A DNA stretch of 64,000 nt from Jannaschia pagri (GTDB lineage Bacteria > Pseudomonadota > Alphaproteobacteria > Rhodobacterales > Rhodobacteraceae), in the NCBI RefSeq assembly GCF_019655435.1, contig NZ_BPFH01000002.1:372001-436000 (forward strand), given 5' to 3'. The position numbers were made by a program, and so were the translations under genes. Within the stretch, counting starts at the first letter, position 1, and the number at the start of each line of letters is the position of its first letter. Below, one piece after another: positions 56,463 through 64,000 of the stretch. The notes beneath the pieces were generated by a model. That model did no database searches. It saw only the letters and a list, made by a program, of their open reading frames with translations, and was not told the origin of the DNA.

Positions 56463-57620
56463 ATGCTGCTGATTGCCGGTCTTCTTGGCTTGGCCGCCTC
56501 TGGTCTCCTCCTCATTGAACCTGCGTCTGACCAAGACGAAGAACAGGCGAACCGCTCCGGGACTGAGGACACGGACCAAGATGAGGCGGAGCGCTCCTCC
56601 CCCCTCACAGAGGCGTTGGAGAATGCCTCGGATCCTGAGGCAACACAGAGCGAAGTCGCATCAGAACAAGCCGGCACGGACGATCCGCGCCCCGAACCGG
56701 ACACCTTAACCGCCGAAGTTCGGTCCGAAACGCAGCCTCAAATGTCCAATCCGGCCACTGGCGCCGGGTCCGACGACCCGGGTCCGGCACCATTGATCAA
56801 GGACCAAGTCGCGGGGGCGCACCTCACGGATATGATCAACGGCGCCGAAGGAGCGGCCATTCTCCATACCTCGGACGCCATGTTCGGGAACGGCGGTGAC
56901 GACACGCTGGTGGGGGGCGCTGCCCAGGACCTCATGATCGGGAATGATGGCGACGATCTCTTAGAGGGTCGCTCCGGAAGAGATGGCCTCTACGGTGACC
57001 TCGGGGATGATACGCTCAAGGGGGATGGCGGCAACGACATCCTCCACGGTGGGTGGGGGAACGACTCGCTCGATGGTGGGACGGGGCAAGACCTCCTCGT
57101 TGGTGGCGATGGCGATGATACCCTCGCCGGTGGCGATGGCGATGACCGTCTGTTTGGCGGCTACGGGACGGATCTACTCCAAGGGAATGATGGCAACGAT
57201 CTGTTGGACGGCACCCAGTCCGACCAGCCTGGAGCAGGCGATGCAGATCAGGGCGATACGCTCCTCGGTGGGCGCGGGGATGACACCTTAGCGGGGGGGA
57301 CTGGCGACCGCCTCACGGGGGGCGAGGGACAAGACACCTTCCTCTTCCGCGCGCCGAGCGCGGGCGCCTTTGGCTCAGATATTACGGACCCGGCGCAGTT
57401 CGAAGACGCGCCGACGATCACAGACTTCGACCGGTCCGAAGATGCCATCGAGATCATCTACGATGCTGCCTATGAACTGGAACCCGGCGTTCCCCCATCC
57501 CTAGAGGTGATCGCGTCCGATGATGGAACCGACCTCTTGCTTAATGGTGCTGTGGTCGCGCGGCTGGAGGCTGGCCTCACCCTTACCGATAACGACGTTC
57601 ATCTCATACGTGCGTCTTAA
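56463..57620 (+). CDS. Membrane-anchored RTX (hemolysin-type calcium-binding) protein
   Basis: 385 residues from the ATG at 56463, which follows GGGAAGGGG; starts at 56424 or 56427 are possible but have no ribosome site. Residues 1-18 are a hydrophobic helix (MLLIAGLLGLAASGLLLI), then about 120 acidic residues, then about 12 glycine-rich nonapeptides (GNGGDDTLVGG, GGDGDDTLAGG, GGRGDDTLAGG) that bind calcium, and a short C-terminal domain (ITDFDRSEDAIEIIYD). RTX proteins normally leave by type I secretion without an N-terminal signal, so the anchor is unusual. No T1SS genes here. Confidence 0.88.
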   Translation: MLLIAGLLGLAASGLLLIEPASDQDEEQANRSGTEDTDQDEAERSSPLTEALENASDPEATQSEVASEQAGTDDPRPEPDTLTAEVRSETQPQMSNPATGAGSDDPGPAPLIKDQVAGAHLTDMINGAEGAAILHTSDAMFGNGGDDTLVGGAAQDLMIGNDGDDLLEGRSGRDGLYGDLGDDTLKGDGGNDILHGGWGNDSLDGGTGQDLLVGGDGDDTLAGGDGDDRLFGGYGTDLLQGNDGNDLLDGTQSDQPGAGDADQGDTLLGGRGDDTLAGGTGDRLTGGEGQDTFLFRAPSAGAFGSDITDPAQFEDAPTITDFDRSEDAIEIIYDAAYELEPGVPPSLEVIASDDGTDLLLNGAVVARLEAGLTLTDNDVHLIRAS

Positions 57621-57954
57621 CCGGGCGGCGCCATATCCGCGCGTCGGGGCTGCTGGAAAATGGCTGGTGTCCAGTCACTCGACAGCATGAAGGCGCCCGT
57701 AAACACGCCCGTCACAGGTTTGATCAAACAACCCGTACCAAGCGCAGTGCTCGTATGGACCCCATGATCAGCAGTTCCATAACACTGCCACCTGCCCATC
57801 CGACGTCTTACCGCCGTATACGCACGGCGGGGCACCCATTCAGCCCAGCACACGATCGCAAGCCTGTCGCCAAGTGCCGCGCCCAAATCCGTAAAGAACC
57901 AACCGGGGAAATATGGGGGCGTTGCATCAAGGCCCCTGCCAACCGAATCAGCGC
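57621..57954. other. Non-coding stretch after the RTX gene
   Basis: About 330 bases between convergent genes. GGGGGCGTTGCATCAA at 57915-57930 resembles ends of some IS5-like elements, but no transposase or matching second end is visible. Otherwise nothing recognised. Confidence 0.4.
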
Positions 57955-58830
57955 TTAGAGGAACTCCGCAAGGGCGGCGGAGACCTGCTCAGGCGCCTCT
58001 TCCATTGCGAAATGACCGCACTCCACAGCATAATCTGACACGTTCACGGCCCAGTCCCGCCAAACCGCAGCCGGATCCCCCGTCGAGGCGGGAAACCCAC
58101 TCCGCGCCCAAATGAACAGAAGCGGGGCCGCGATCTTTCGCCCAGCCGCGCGATCCTCGGCATCGATTGCGCGGTCCGTATGGTATCCCGCGCGATAATC
58201 GGCACACATCGCCGCGAGCTGCGCAGGGTTCTCCGCCTGAGCGCGATAACTCTCCAACGCGTCATCCGCGAAAACGTCCAAGGACTTCCGCAAGGTCCAC
58301 CCCTCCAAGGTCCAATCCACATAGGCCCTCGGATCAGCCCCGATCATGCGCTCCGGCAGCGGGGCCGGTTGGGCGAGAAAGTTCCAATGATAGGCCTTAT
58401 GTGCGAGATCGGCGGACCAGGACTCCCAAAAAGCCAGGGTCGGAACAACTTCGAGAATGGCTAGCTTCCCCAGACGCGACGGGTGGTCCAGCGCAAAGCG
58501 ATAGGCCAAACGCGCACCGCGATCATGGCCGACCACATCAGCCGTCGGATGGCCAAGCTGATCCAGAATGCAGATCAGATCCCGCGCCATCCGCCGCTTG
58601 GAATAGACCGTATGGCCCAGGTCGTCGGGCGGTGCATCGCTCTCCCCGTAGCCTCGAAGGTCGGGCAGGATACAGGTAAATCGTTCCGCAAGCGGGGGCA
58701 GCACGGGCAACCAGCACCGGTGGTTCTCTGGAAAGCCATGGAGCAGGACCAAGGGTGGTCCTGACCCAACCGTCCGCACCGCCAACCGTGTCCCGTCGTC
58801 CGCGATGATGTCCTGCTGGGTCAATTGCAT
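57955..58830 (-). CDS. Fluoroacetate-dehalogenase-type alpha/beta hydrolase
   Basis: 291 residues. All catalytic residues of the Rhodopseudomonas enzyme RPA1163 have counterparts at a constant shift of seven: nucleophile Asp103 and carboxylate-binding Arg104 and Arg107 in GHDRGARLAYR, halide-binding His148, Trp149 and Tyr212 (AYHWNF, ADYRAG), and His273 in CGHFAMEE. It likely cleaves C-halogen bonds of haloacetates. Some relatives with the same residues lack defluorination, so the substrate is inferred. The ATG follows GGGAGG, ten bases inside the DUF1643 gene. Confidence 0.9.
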   Translation of the reverse strand: MQLTQQDIIADDGTRLAVRTVGSGPPLVLLHGFPENHRCWLPVLPPLAERFTCILPDLRGYGESDAPPDDLGHTVYSKRRMARDLICILDQLGHPTADVVGHDRGARLAYRFALDHPSRLGKLAILEVVPTLAFWESWSADLAHKAYHWNFLAQPAPLPERMIGADPRAYVDWTLEGWTLRKSLDVFADDALESYRAQAENPAQLAAMCADYRAGYHTDRAIDAEDRAAGRKIAAPLLFIWARSGFPASTGDPAAVWRDWAVNVSDYAVECGHFAMEEAPEQVSAALAEFL

Positions 58831-59345
58831 GGATGCGCCTCCCATGGCTGCGGCTGTACGGCATACCCAATGTAGAGCGGGTGTTTGGGATGCCCGGCCT
58901 TCGATAGGCCCAAATGGTGCAACGGCACGCCAGTGGCGCGCAACATGCGCTCGACGGACGGGCCCCGATCAAGATGGGCGCCATGGGTGCCCCAGGCGCA
59001 GACGACACGTTGCGCCCAGAGCGCGGCATCCCGGATGGCACGGTCATTGGCCGCGCCCCCGACAGGCTCCGGATGGGCGCGCATGTCGCGCGGGTCCGTG
59101 GCGCGATAGGCAAAGATGTTCACGACACGAAAGGCACCGAATCCCAGAGCGCGCGCGCGGCGTTCGCAGCGTTCAACGGTTGGGTCATTGGACAGTTCCG
59201 TCGCCGTAGACGGGTTGAGCATCACGAAAGCGACCCGCCCCCCGGACGCATCCCAGGTGCGGGTCAGGTCGTAGCGATAGATCTCATCGTCGCTGTAGGT
59301 GGCCGTTGAGGGCGCATCGCCCTTCGTGTGGGTTCGCATCAGCAT
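58821..59345 (-). CDS. DUF1643 domain protein
   Basis: 174 residues. Typical segments: YRYDLTRTWD, FVMLNPSTATELSNDPTVERC, FRVVNIFAYRATDPRDM, VVCAWGTHG. The role of DUF1643 is unknown. The start is not certain: ATG at 59345 or 59339, with a GTG at 59402 possible. It overlaps the start of the dehalogenase-type hydrolase by ten bases, so the two are likely translated together. Confidence 0.88.
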   Translation of the reverse strand: MLMRTHTKGDAPSTATYSDDEIYRYDLTRTWDASGGRVAFVMLNPSTATELSNDPTVERCERRARALGFGAFRVVNIFAYRATDPRDMRAHPEPVGGAANDRAIRDAALWAQRVVCAWGTHGAHLDRGPSVERMLRATGVPLHHLGLSKAGHPKHPLYIGYAVQPQPWEAHPCN

Positions 59346-59405
59346 GGGCCAGACATGCCGAAGCCCGCCCCGCTGTGCAACGGGGCGGATCTGTTTGGTC
59401 ACGGA

Positions 59406-59897
59406 TCAGGCAAGGGCCGGGGTAGTCTGGACGGTACGGGGCAGATTGCGTTCGATCACCGCGGCGGCGACCACAGCAAAGAGCACATGCCCCCAGAGCG
59501 CGACCCAGGTGATCCCGGAGAAGCCGAGGAACGGCGCGTTCCCGGCGATCAGATGGGCGACGAAATACAGGGCAAAGACCCAGAGACCAACGCCATAGGC
59601 CACGGACACGAGGGACCAGTGCAACCAAGGCGTGAACTTGGCGGCCAGGGGACGCGCCACCAGGAAGTAACCCAGCGGATAGGCGATCATCCCAGTCAGG
59701 ATGTGGACGACGTCCCCGATGCCCTTGGGCGCGACGCCGAACACCGATTTGACGGTGCCTGTGGCCAATCCGACCGGCGCGAGCTTGGCGAAGCCAAAGA
59801 GAGGGGACAGGCCTTGGCCGAACAGGTCGAAGGCTATGGTGGCCAGCGCGCCCGCAATCAGCAGCGTCCAGGCGGTGTGTTTGGTGGAATGTGTCAT
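59406..59897 (-). CDS. Conserved-looking membrane protein of unknown function
   Basis: 163 residues with about four helices: TAWTLLIAGALATIAFDLFG, DVVHILTGMIAYPLGYFLVA, WLHWSLVSVAYGVGLWVFAL and ITWVALWGHVLFAVVAAAVI. His residues at helix ends might bind metal or haem, but this is only a guess. It is upstream of the DUF1643 gene on the same strand. Confidence 0.75.
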   Translation of the reverse strand: MTHSTKHTAWTLLIAGALATIAFDLFGQGLSPLFGFAKLAPVGLATGTVKSVFGVAPKGIGDVVHILTGMIAYPLGYFLVARPLAAKFTPWLHWSLVSVAYGVGLWVFALYFVAHLIAGNAPFLGFSGITWVALWGHVLFAVVAAAVIERNLPRTVQTTPALA

Positions 59898-60075
59898 GGG
59901 ATCAGGTCCTTAGCGGCGTGTTGTGCGATGTGCTTGGCACGGTGATAGCCGCTAAAGACCTGCTTGGGGCAGCCCCCCTCACGCGCAGGTTAAGGCCCCG
60001 ATCCCGAGGGCCCCATTTCCGTGAAAAACTGTAACAATCACCTGCCAAAGGTCCTCAAAGGCCCCGGGCAATGTT

Positions 60076-60975
60076 TCAGGTCTGGAACACCTTGGACGGC
60101 TGCAACTGACCGGCACGATAGGTCCCAATCGCCACCGCACGGCCTTGATGCGCGGCCCAGCAAGTCTCTCCGAACTCCGCACCGGCAAGCACATCGGCTG
60201 GATTTCCATTGCGGAGGCGGGCGGCAGCCAGTTCCGTGACAGGCAAGGCGGGCAAGTCGTTCAGGCCAAGCTCCAACGGGTGAAGATGGGCGTCCAGTTC
60301 GGGCGTCCGCGCGAGGCTTTCAAGGGTGTCCAGGGACAGACCGGCGGCGGCGTCGAAGGGGCCGGACCAGGTCCGCCGCAGCCACGCCACATAGCCCAAA
60401 CACCCGAGCGCGCGGCCCAAATCACGGGCAATGGATCGCACATATCCGCCCTTGCCGCAGACCATCTCCAACTCGGCGCCGTCGCTATCGCAGTCGATGA
60501 TGTCCAGCCGCTCAACCCAGAGTGGCCGGGCAACCAAATCCATCTCAACACCCTCACGGGCCAAGTCGTAGGCCCGCTCGCCCTCGACCTTCACCGCGCT
60601 GACCTGGGGGGGGATCTGTTCGATTTGACCGCGAAAGGCGGTCAAGGCGCCCTCCAGGGCGGTCCGGTCAGGGCGCAGATCGGTGGTCCGCAGCACCTCA
60701 CCCGAGGCGTCGTCGGTCGAGGTTTCCGCCCCCCAGGTCACCCGAAACCGGTATTCCTTCAGCGCGTCGGTGACATAGGGCACCGTCTTGGTCGCCTCAC
60801 CCAGGGCCACGGCCAAAACGCCCGTTGCGTCGGGGTCCAGAGTCCCGGCATGGCCCGCCTTTTGCGCGTCAAAGGCCCACCGAACCTTGCCCACCACTTG
60901 GGTCGATCCGATGCCTGCGGGCTTATCCACAATCACCCACCCGTGGACCGGGCGCCCCTTTTTGCGTCTACCCAT
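60076..60975 (-). CDS. truB: tRNA pseudouridine-55 synthase
   Basis: 299 residues. Makes pseudouridine 55 in the T-loop of tRNAs. [15 protein letters not shown], then the catalytic Asp in [14 protein letters not shown], and [19 protein letters not shown]. The C-terminal domain is short. The ATG overlaps the glycosidase gene by eight bases; upstream is rbfA, so the order is rbfA-glycosidase-truB. Confidence 0.97.
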   Translation of the reverse strand: MGRRKKGRPVHGWVIVDKPAGIGSTQVVGKVRWAFDAQKAGHAGTLDPDATGVLAVALGEATKTVPYVTDALKEYRFRVTWGAETSTDDASGEVLRTTDLRPDRTALEGALTAFRGQIEQIPPQVSAVKVEGERAYDLAREGVEMDLVARPLWVERLDIIDCDSDGAELEMVCGKGGYVRSIARDLGRALGCLGYVAWLRRTWSGPFDAAAGLSLDTLESLARTPELDAHLHPLELGLNDLPALPVTELAAARLRNGNPADVLAGAEFGETCWAAHQGRAVAIGTYRAGQLQPSKVFQT

Positions 60976-61699
60976 CGACTGTCTCCGTCACCAGAAGGAT
61001 CGGCCCCATGCGCCGCCCCCCGTCATTGCGTCCGAGCGCGGGCGCATAAAGACGCGAGACGCGCCCGTCCAGATAGAGCGCGTCACGCACGCCCAGATTG
61101 TCCCGAAACAGCGTTGCCATCTCGTGGAAGCTCACCGGCTCATCCGAAATCACGAAAAAGACGGTCTGGCCATCAGGCGTAGCGCCGACGCCGTTGCGGA
61201 TGTTCAAGTAGGGGCTATCGGCGATAAAGCGGGGATGCAGCGCGCCAGCGATCACCAGCATGGGACCGGATTGCGTGGCATGGGTGCAGACGGGCGGATC
61301 GGTGGCGAAGGCACGGCTCTCAATCACGCGGGCGCGCGATGGCGCCACGCAAAAGACGCCGTTGGGCAGCATGCCAAAATTTCCAGGCCCCGCTTTCGTG
61401 ACGAGGGGTGATACCGTCGCGCCATCTTCGACGTACAGACCGACGGGCGCGCGGTCGGGGTGGTACATGCCGCCGTTCATGGCGAACGCGATGGGCGCCT
61501 GCACATCCCGCTCCAGGGCGACAAACGATCCCAGCACCGCGCCTTGATCATCAGACAGGCGAACCGAGACCCTCTGGCTCGCCAGATCAGCCATGCAGAC
61601 GGTAAAGCTACGATCCCGGTGCGACACCGTTTCGCAAGCCTGGCCTGCGCCGACCATGGCCAGAAAGATCGCCGCAGCCGCCAGGACGATGCGGATCAC
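60968..61699 (-). CDS. Secreted phosphodiester glycosidase family protein (NAGPA/DUF2233 type)
   Basis: 243 residues. N-terminal signal peptide ([21 protein letters not shown]), then [35 protein letters not shown], and [14 protein letters not shown], all diagnostic of the NAGPA-like fold. Bacterial members may cleave sugar-phosphodiesters in the periplasm. The GTG start is inside the rbfA stop. It splits rbfA from truB, which are often adjacent. Confidence 0.9.
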   Translation of the reverse strand: MIRIVLAAAAIFLAMVGAGQACETVSHRDRSFTVCMADLASQRVSVRLSDDQGAVLGSFVALERDVQAPIAFAMNGGMYHPDRAPVGLYVEDGATVSPLVTKAGPGNFGMLPNGVFCVAPSRARVIESRAFATDPPVCTHATQSGPMLVIAGALHPRFIADSPYLNIRNGVGATPDGQTVFFVISDEPVSFHEMATLFRDNLGVRDALYLDGRVSRLYAPALGRNDGGRRMGPILLVTETVDG

Positions 61700-62130
61700 G
61701 CAGGGCCTCCGCCCTCGTCTTTACCGTCCCGGTCGGGCGCCTCCACATCGCGACGGACCCGCTCATCCGCAAAAAGCGCGCGGGTGGCATCCATCCGGTC
61801 GAAGGTCTCGTCGATGCGAAACCGCAGGTCCGGCGCCACCTTGAGGGCCATATCCTTGGTCACGGCCCGGCGGAGCGCGCCCTTATTGCGGGTCAGCGCG
61901 GCGATCGTGTCGTCCTTGCCCTTTCCACCCAAGGGCAGCACCCAGCAGGTCGCGATTTTGAGGTCCCGTGTGACAGTCACCTCACCCACCGTGATCGACA
62001 TAGCCTGCAGATCCGGGTCGTGGATTTCGCCCCGGATGAGAACGTCGGACAGGGTGCGCCGGATCAATTCGCCCACGCGCAATTGCCGCTGCGAGGGGCC
62101 GCGCCCGCCATCGGATTGGGATCGTGCCAT
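61696..62130 (-). CDS. rbfA: 30S ribosome-binding factor A
   Basis: 144 residues. Helps mature the 16S rRNA 5' end. [17 protein letters not shown] and [21 protein letters not shown] with KH-like fold; [20 protein letters not shown] near the end. The ATG follows GGAGGTCCCC. It precedes the glycosidase and truB in one run, divergent from dapB. Confidence 0.96.
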   Translation of the reverse strand: MARSQSDGGRGPSQRQLRVGELIRRTLSDVLIRGEIHDPDLQAMSITVGEVTVTRDLKIATCWVLPLGGKGKDDTIAALTRNKGALRRAVTKDMALKVAPDLRFRIDETFDRMDATRALFADERVRRDVEAPDRDGKDEGGGPA

Positions 62131-62246
62131 GGGGACCTCCTGTGCGAAGGCCCCGCAGATAAGGCCGACGGCGGCTTAGTGCAAGCGAAGCCGTTGCGCG
62201 CGGGCGTGGAAATGCCCAAGACGGGACCAAACGGATCGGAGGCCCC

Positions 62247-63068
62247 ATGACCCAAACGACAGACAGCACCGGCATCGTCATCATGGGAGGCTCTGGCCGC
62301 ATGGGGCGCATGTTGATCGATGTCATCACGGCATCGGACAGCGCCCATATCATCGGCGTGACCGAAGCACCCGGGCACCCCTGGGCTGGACGCGACCTGG
62401 GTGAGGCTTTGGGCGGCGCCGCGTCGGGGGTGCCCGTGACCGATCAGGCGCTGGACGTGGTGGCGAAGGCCCAGGCCGTGATCGACTTCACCACGCCTAC
62501 TGCGACGCTGGCCATGTCCAAGGTCACCGCCCAGACGGGCGCCGTGCATGTCGTGGGTACGACGGGCATGACGGCAGACGACATCGCCGCCCTCGACCGC
62601 GCCGCGCAAGAGACGACGATTGTGCGGGCCGGGAACATGTCGCTGGGCGTGAATTTGCTGACCCAGATTGTGCGGCAAGTGGCCGCCGCCCTGGACGATG
62701 ACTACGACATTGAGGTGGTCGAAACCCACCACCGCCACAAGGTCGACGCGCCCTCGGGCACGGCGCTGATGCTGGGCGAAGCCGCTGCCGCAGGTCGTGG
62801 TGTCGATCTAGATACGGTGGCGGACCGCGCCCGGGACGGGATCACCGGCGCCCGGACCCGAGGGTCTATCGGCTTCCATGCTCTGCGCGGCGGCGATGTG
62901 GTCGGCGACCATGACGTGATCTTCGCCGCCGACGGGGAGCGGATCACCCTCCGCCACCAAGCCTCCGACAGGTCCGTGTTCGCGCGCGGCGCGCTCAAGG
63001 CGGCGCTTTGGGGTCAGGGCAAGGGCCCGGGCGCCTTCGACATGCTGGACGTGCTCGGGTTGCGTTAA
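62247..63068 (+). CDS. dapB: 4-hydroxy-tetrahydrodipicolinate reductase
   Basis: 273 residues. Second dedicated step of lysine/diaminopimelate synthesis. Nucleotide motif [23 protein letters not shown], substrate motif [19 protein letters not shown], and [17 protein letters not shown]. The ATG follows GGAGG. The small secreted protein lies just downstream. Confidence 0.97.
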   Translation: MTQTTDSTGIVIMGGSGRMGRMLIDVITASDSAHIIGVTEAPGHPWAGRDLGEALGGAASGVPVTDQALDVVAKAQAVIDFTTPTATLAMSKVTAQTGAVHVVGTTGMTADDIAALDRAAQETTIVRAGNMSLGVNLLTQIVRQVAAALDDDYDIEVVETHHRHKVDAPSGTALMLGEAAAAGRGVDLDTVADRARDGITGARTRGSIGFHALRGGDVVGDHDVIFAADGERITLRHQASDRSVFARGALKAALWGQGKGPGAFDMLDVLGLR

Positions 63069-63107
63069 ACGAGTGATCCGGTGCGGCACCTTCTGCGTAT
63101 CAGGATC

Positions 63108-63452
63108 ATGAAACAGCTTGCTCTCCTCGTCGCGCTCGTTGCCCCCCTACCGGCCTTGGCGTTCGAACCCGTGACCACACGGGACGGATTTCTGTCCCTC
63201 GTTCAGGGCAAGACGCTTGCGGGGGATGGCGTCTCCCTCCGTGTGGGACCAGATGGCAGCATCGCTGGGCGCGGCTTCGGATTGCGCGTCACTGGCACTT
63301 GGGATTGGCAGGGCCGGTTCTTTTGCCGGACCCTGGACACGGCTGTGCGGGACTTTCCGCGCAATTGTCAGACGGTCGAGATACAGGGTGCCACCGTCCG
63401 CTTCACCGCGGACCAGGGGGCTGGCGATACGGCGGACCTACGCATCCGTTGA
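63108..63452 (+). CDS. Small secreted protein, family unknown
   Basis: 114 residues. Signal peptide MKQLALLVALVAPLPALA, then a beta-rich domain (GFLSLVQGKTLAGDGVSL, TWDWQGRFFCRTLD) with two Cys (FFCR and NCQT) that could form a disulfide. Related proteins are sometimes labelled dihydrodipicolinate reductase because of their position after dapB, but no reductase motif is present. The ATG follows AGGATC. Confidence 0.8.
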   Translation: MKQLALLVALVAPLPALAFEPVTTRDGFLSLVQGKTLAGDGVSLRVGPDGSIAGRGFGLRVTGTWDWQGRFFCRTLDTAVRDFPRNCQTVEIQGATVRFTADQGAGDTADLRIR

Positions 63453-63540
63453 TGGCTAGGTCGGGGTCCGACCCCGGCTTGAATGGCTGCGATACCCCAA
63501 TATGCAATGGCGCACGGCACGGGGATCGCCCGACGACACC

Positions 63541-63831
63541 CTAGAAGTCGATGGCAATCCCTTTGAGTTCCCAGTCGCCATAGCGCACCGGCTCCGGCCC
63601 ATCGCGACCACCAAGTTCCGTCGGCAGGCTCAGATCGGCGGCCTTGCGGGCGTCGGCCTCTTCCAGCGCTCGGCGCGCGACCTCTGGCAGAGCGGCCCGG
63701 CGCGCGGCTTCTGCTTCGGCGGACAAAGGCGTCACCGGCACTTCGGCCCGGCGGTTGCCCGTGGGGCACGCTGGCGCATCCGGGTTCGCCTGGGGCAAGC
63801 CTTCGGGATCTACGGTCATGCGTTCGGCCAT
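63541..63831 (-). CDS. DUF1674 protein, succinate dehydrogenase assembly factor 4-like
   Basis: 96 residues. The conserved end GGRDGPEPVRYGDWELKGIAIDF (shown here in two parts: GGRDGPEPVRYGD and WELKGIAIDF) is the hallmark of SDHAF4/DUF1674. In eukaryotes this factor helps the flavinylated SDH subunit assemble. The N-terminal half is variable and acidic. Divergent from the partial gene at the right edge. Confidence 0.92.
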   Translation of the reverse strand: MAERMTVDPEGLPQANPDAPACPTGNRRAEVPVTPLSAEAEAARRAALPEVARRALEEADARKAADLSLPTELGGRDGPEPVRYGDWELKGIAIDF

Positions 63832-63901
63832 GTCGGTCCTCCTTGCCGCGTCTTGGCTTTCCATATACGCCCATCCCCCTGTCGGACAAGGAACCTGCGA
63901 C

Positions 63902-64000
63902 ATGGAAGACCGTCCCGCCCGGGATCTGCCCGAAAGCCTCGCCGCGCGCCGGGGCGCCCTGCGTCTGTTGGCCCATGTCCTGCGGGATGGCCGCATGTTG
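63902..64000 (+). CDS. Start of a probable RsmB/NOP-family RNA methyltransferase (partial)
   Basis: Only 33 codons are visible. The segment LAARRGALRLLAHVLRDGRML resembles the start of the NusB-like domain of RsmB-type cytosine methyltransferases. Too short for certainty. Confidence 0.4.
   Translation, partial: MEDRPARDLPESLAARRGALRLLAHVLRDGRML

Noticed and set aside
57915-57930. GGGGGCGTTGCATCAA resembling an IS5-like end
   Set aside because: No matching inverted end, target duplication or transposase fragment in the surroundings.

Overview
The window looks like chromosomal DNA of a marine alphaproteobacterium of the Rhodobacterales (Roseobacter group). The evidence is consistently high GC, the irr / fabA-fabB-fabI arrangement, an Irr-type Fur protein, a GC-rich intergenic repeat of the kind common in this order, and small Flp-pilin-like proteins with a GAVTVDW signature. 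No rRNA, tRNA, CRISPR array or intact insertion sequence was seen. Most of the window is core metabolism and housekeeping, broken up by unusually long non-coding gaps.

Layout. 0-4 kb: a minus-strand run thiN-rpiA-gor-hflK (thiamine diphosphate, pentose phosphate, glutathione redox, membrane protease control), divergent from a 794-residue acidic protein. 6-16 kb: thyX, gloA, then yajC-secD-secF with a TauE exporter/Mth938 pair flanked by two pilin-like genes, then serS. 16-26 kb: a HAD phosphatase, clpS, an RsmC-like methyltransferase coupled to an SDR that lacks its catalytic lysine, a 1.45-kb gap, prfC, a phytase-like secreted protein interrupted by a single amber codon, and an RhlE helicase. 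26-34 kb: queF, then a divergent catabolic locus (enolase-superfamily dehydratase and zinc dehydrogenase on one side, pobA-pcaD-pcaB and an MFS transporter on the other).

35-44 kb: a tightly overlapping operon of an L-2-haloacid dehalogenase, an alpha/beta hydrolase and a PLP-dependent dehydratase; a third pilin-like gene; the unsaturated fatty acid block fabA-fabB-(PPOX)-fabI divergent from irr; and a pair of NAD(P)-dependent dehydrogenases. 44-51 kb: a molybdenum-cofactor block (fdhD, mobA, mobB and a MoeA carrying an extra N-terminal domain), azlCD, an Lrp regulator divergent from ald, and mscL.

52-64 kb: the widely conserved order rbfA-truB-rpsO-pnp is present but opened up by inserted genes: a phosphodiester glycosidase, a membrane protein, a DUF1643 protein, a fluoroacetate-dehalogenase-type hydrolase, a membrane-anchored RTX protein and a lamin-tail/Hint protein. 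dapB, a small secreted protein, an SDHAF4-like protein and the start of a probable RNA methyltransferase close the window.

The points most worth a second look are the three dispersed pilin-like paralogues with an Asp at +5 (two share a 13-bp upstream motif), two unrelated dehalogenases with complete active sites, the single amber codon in the phytase-like gene, the split rbfA-truB-rpsO-pnp string, and the acidic protein with conserved-looking ends.
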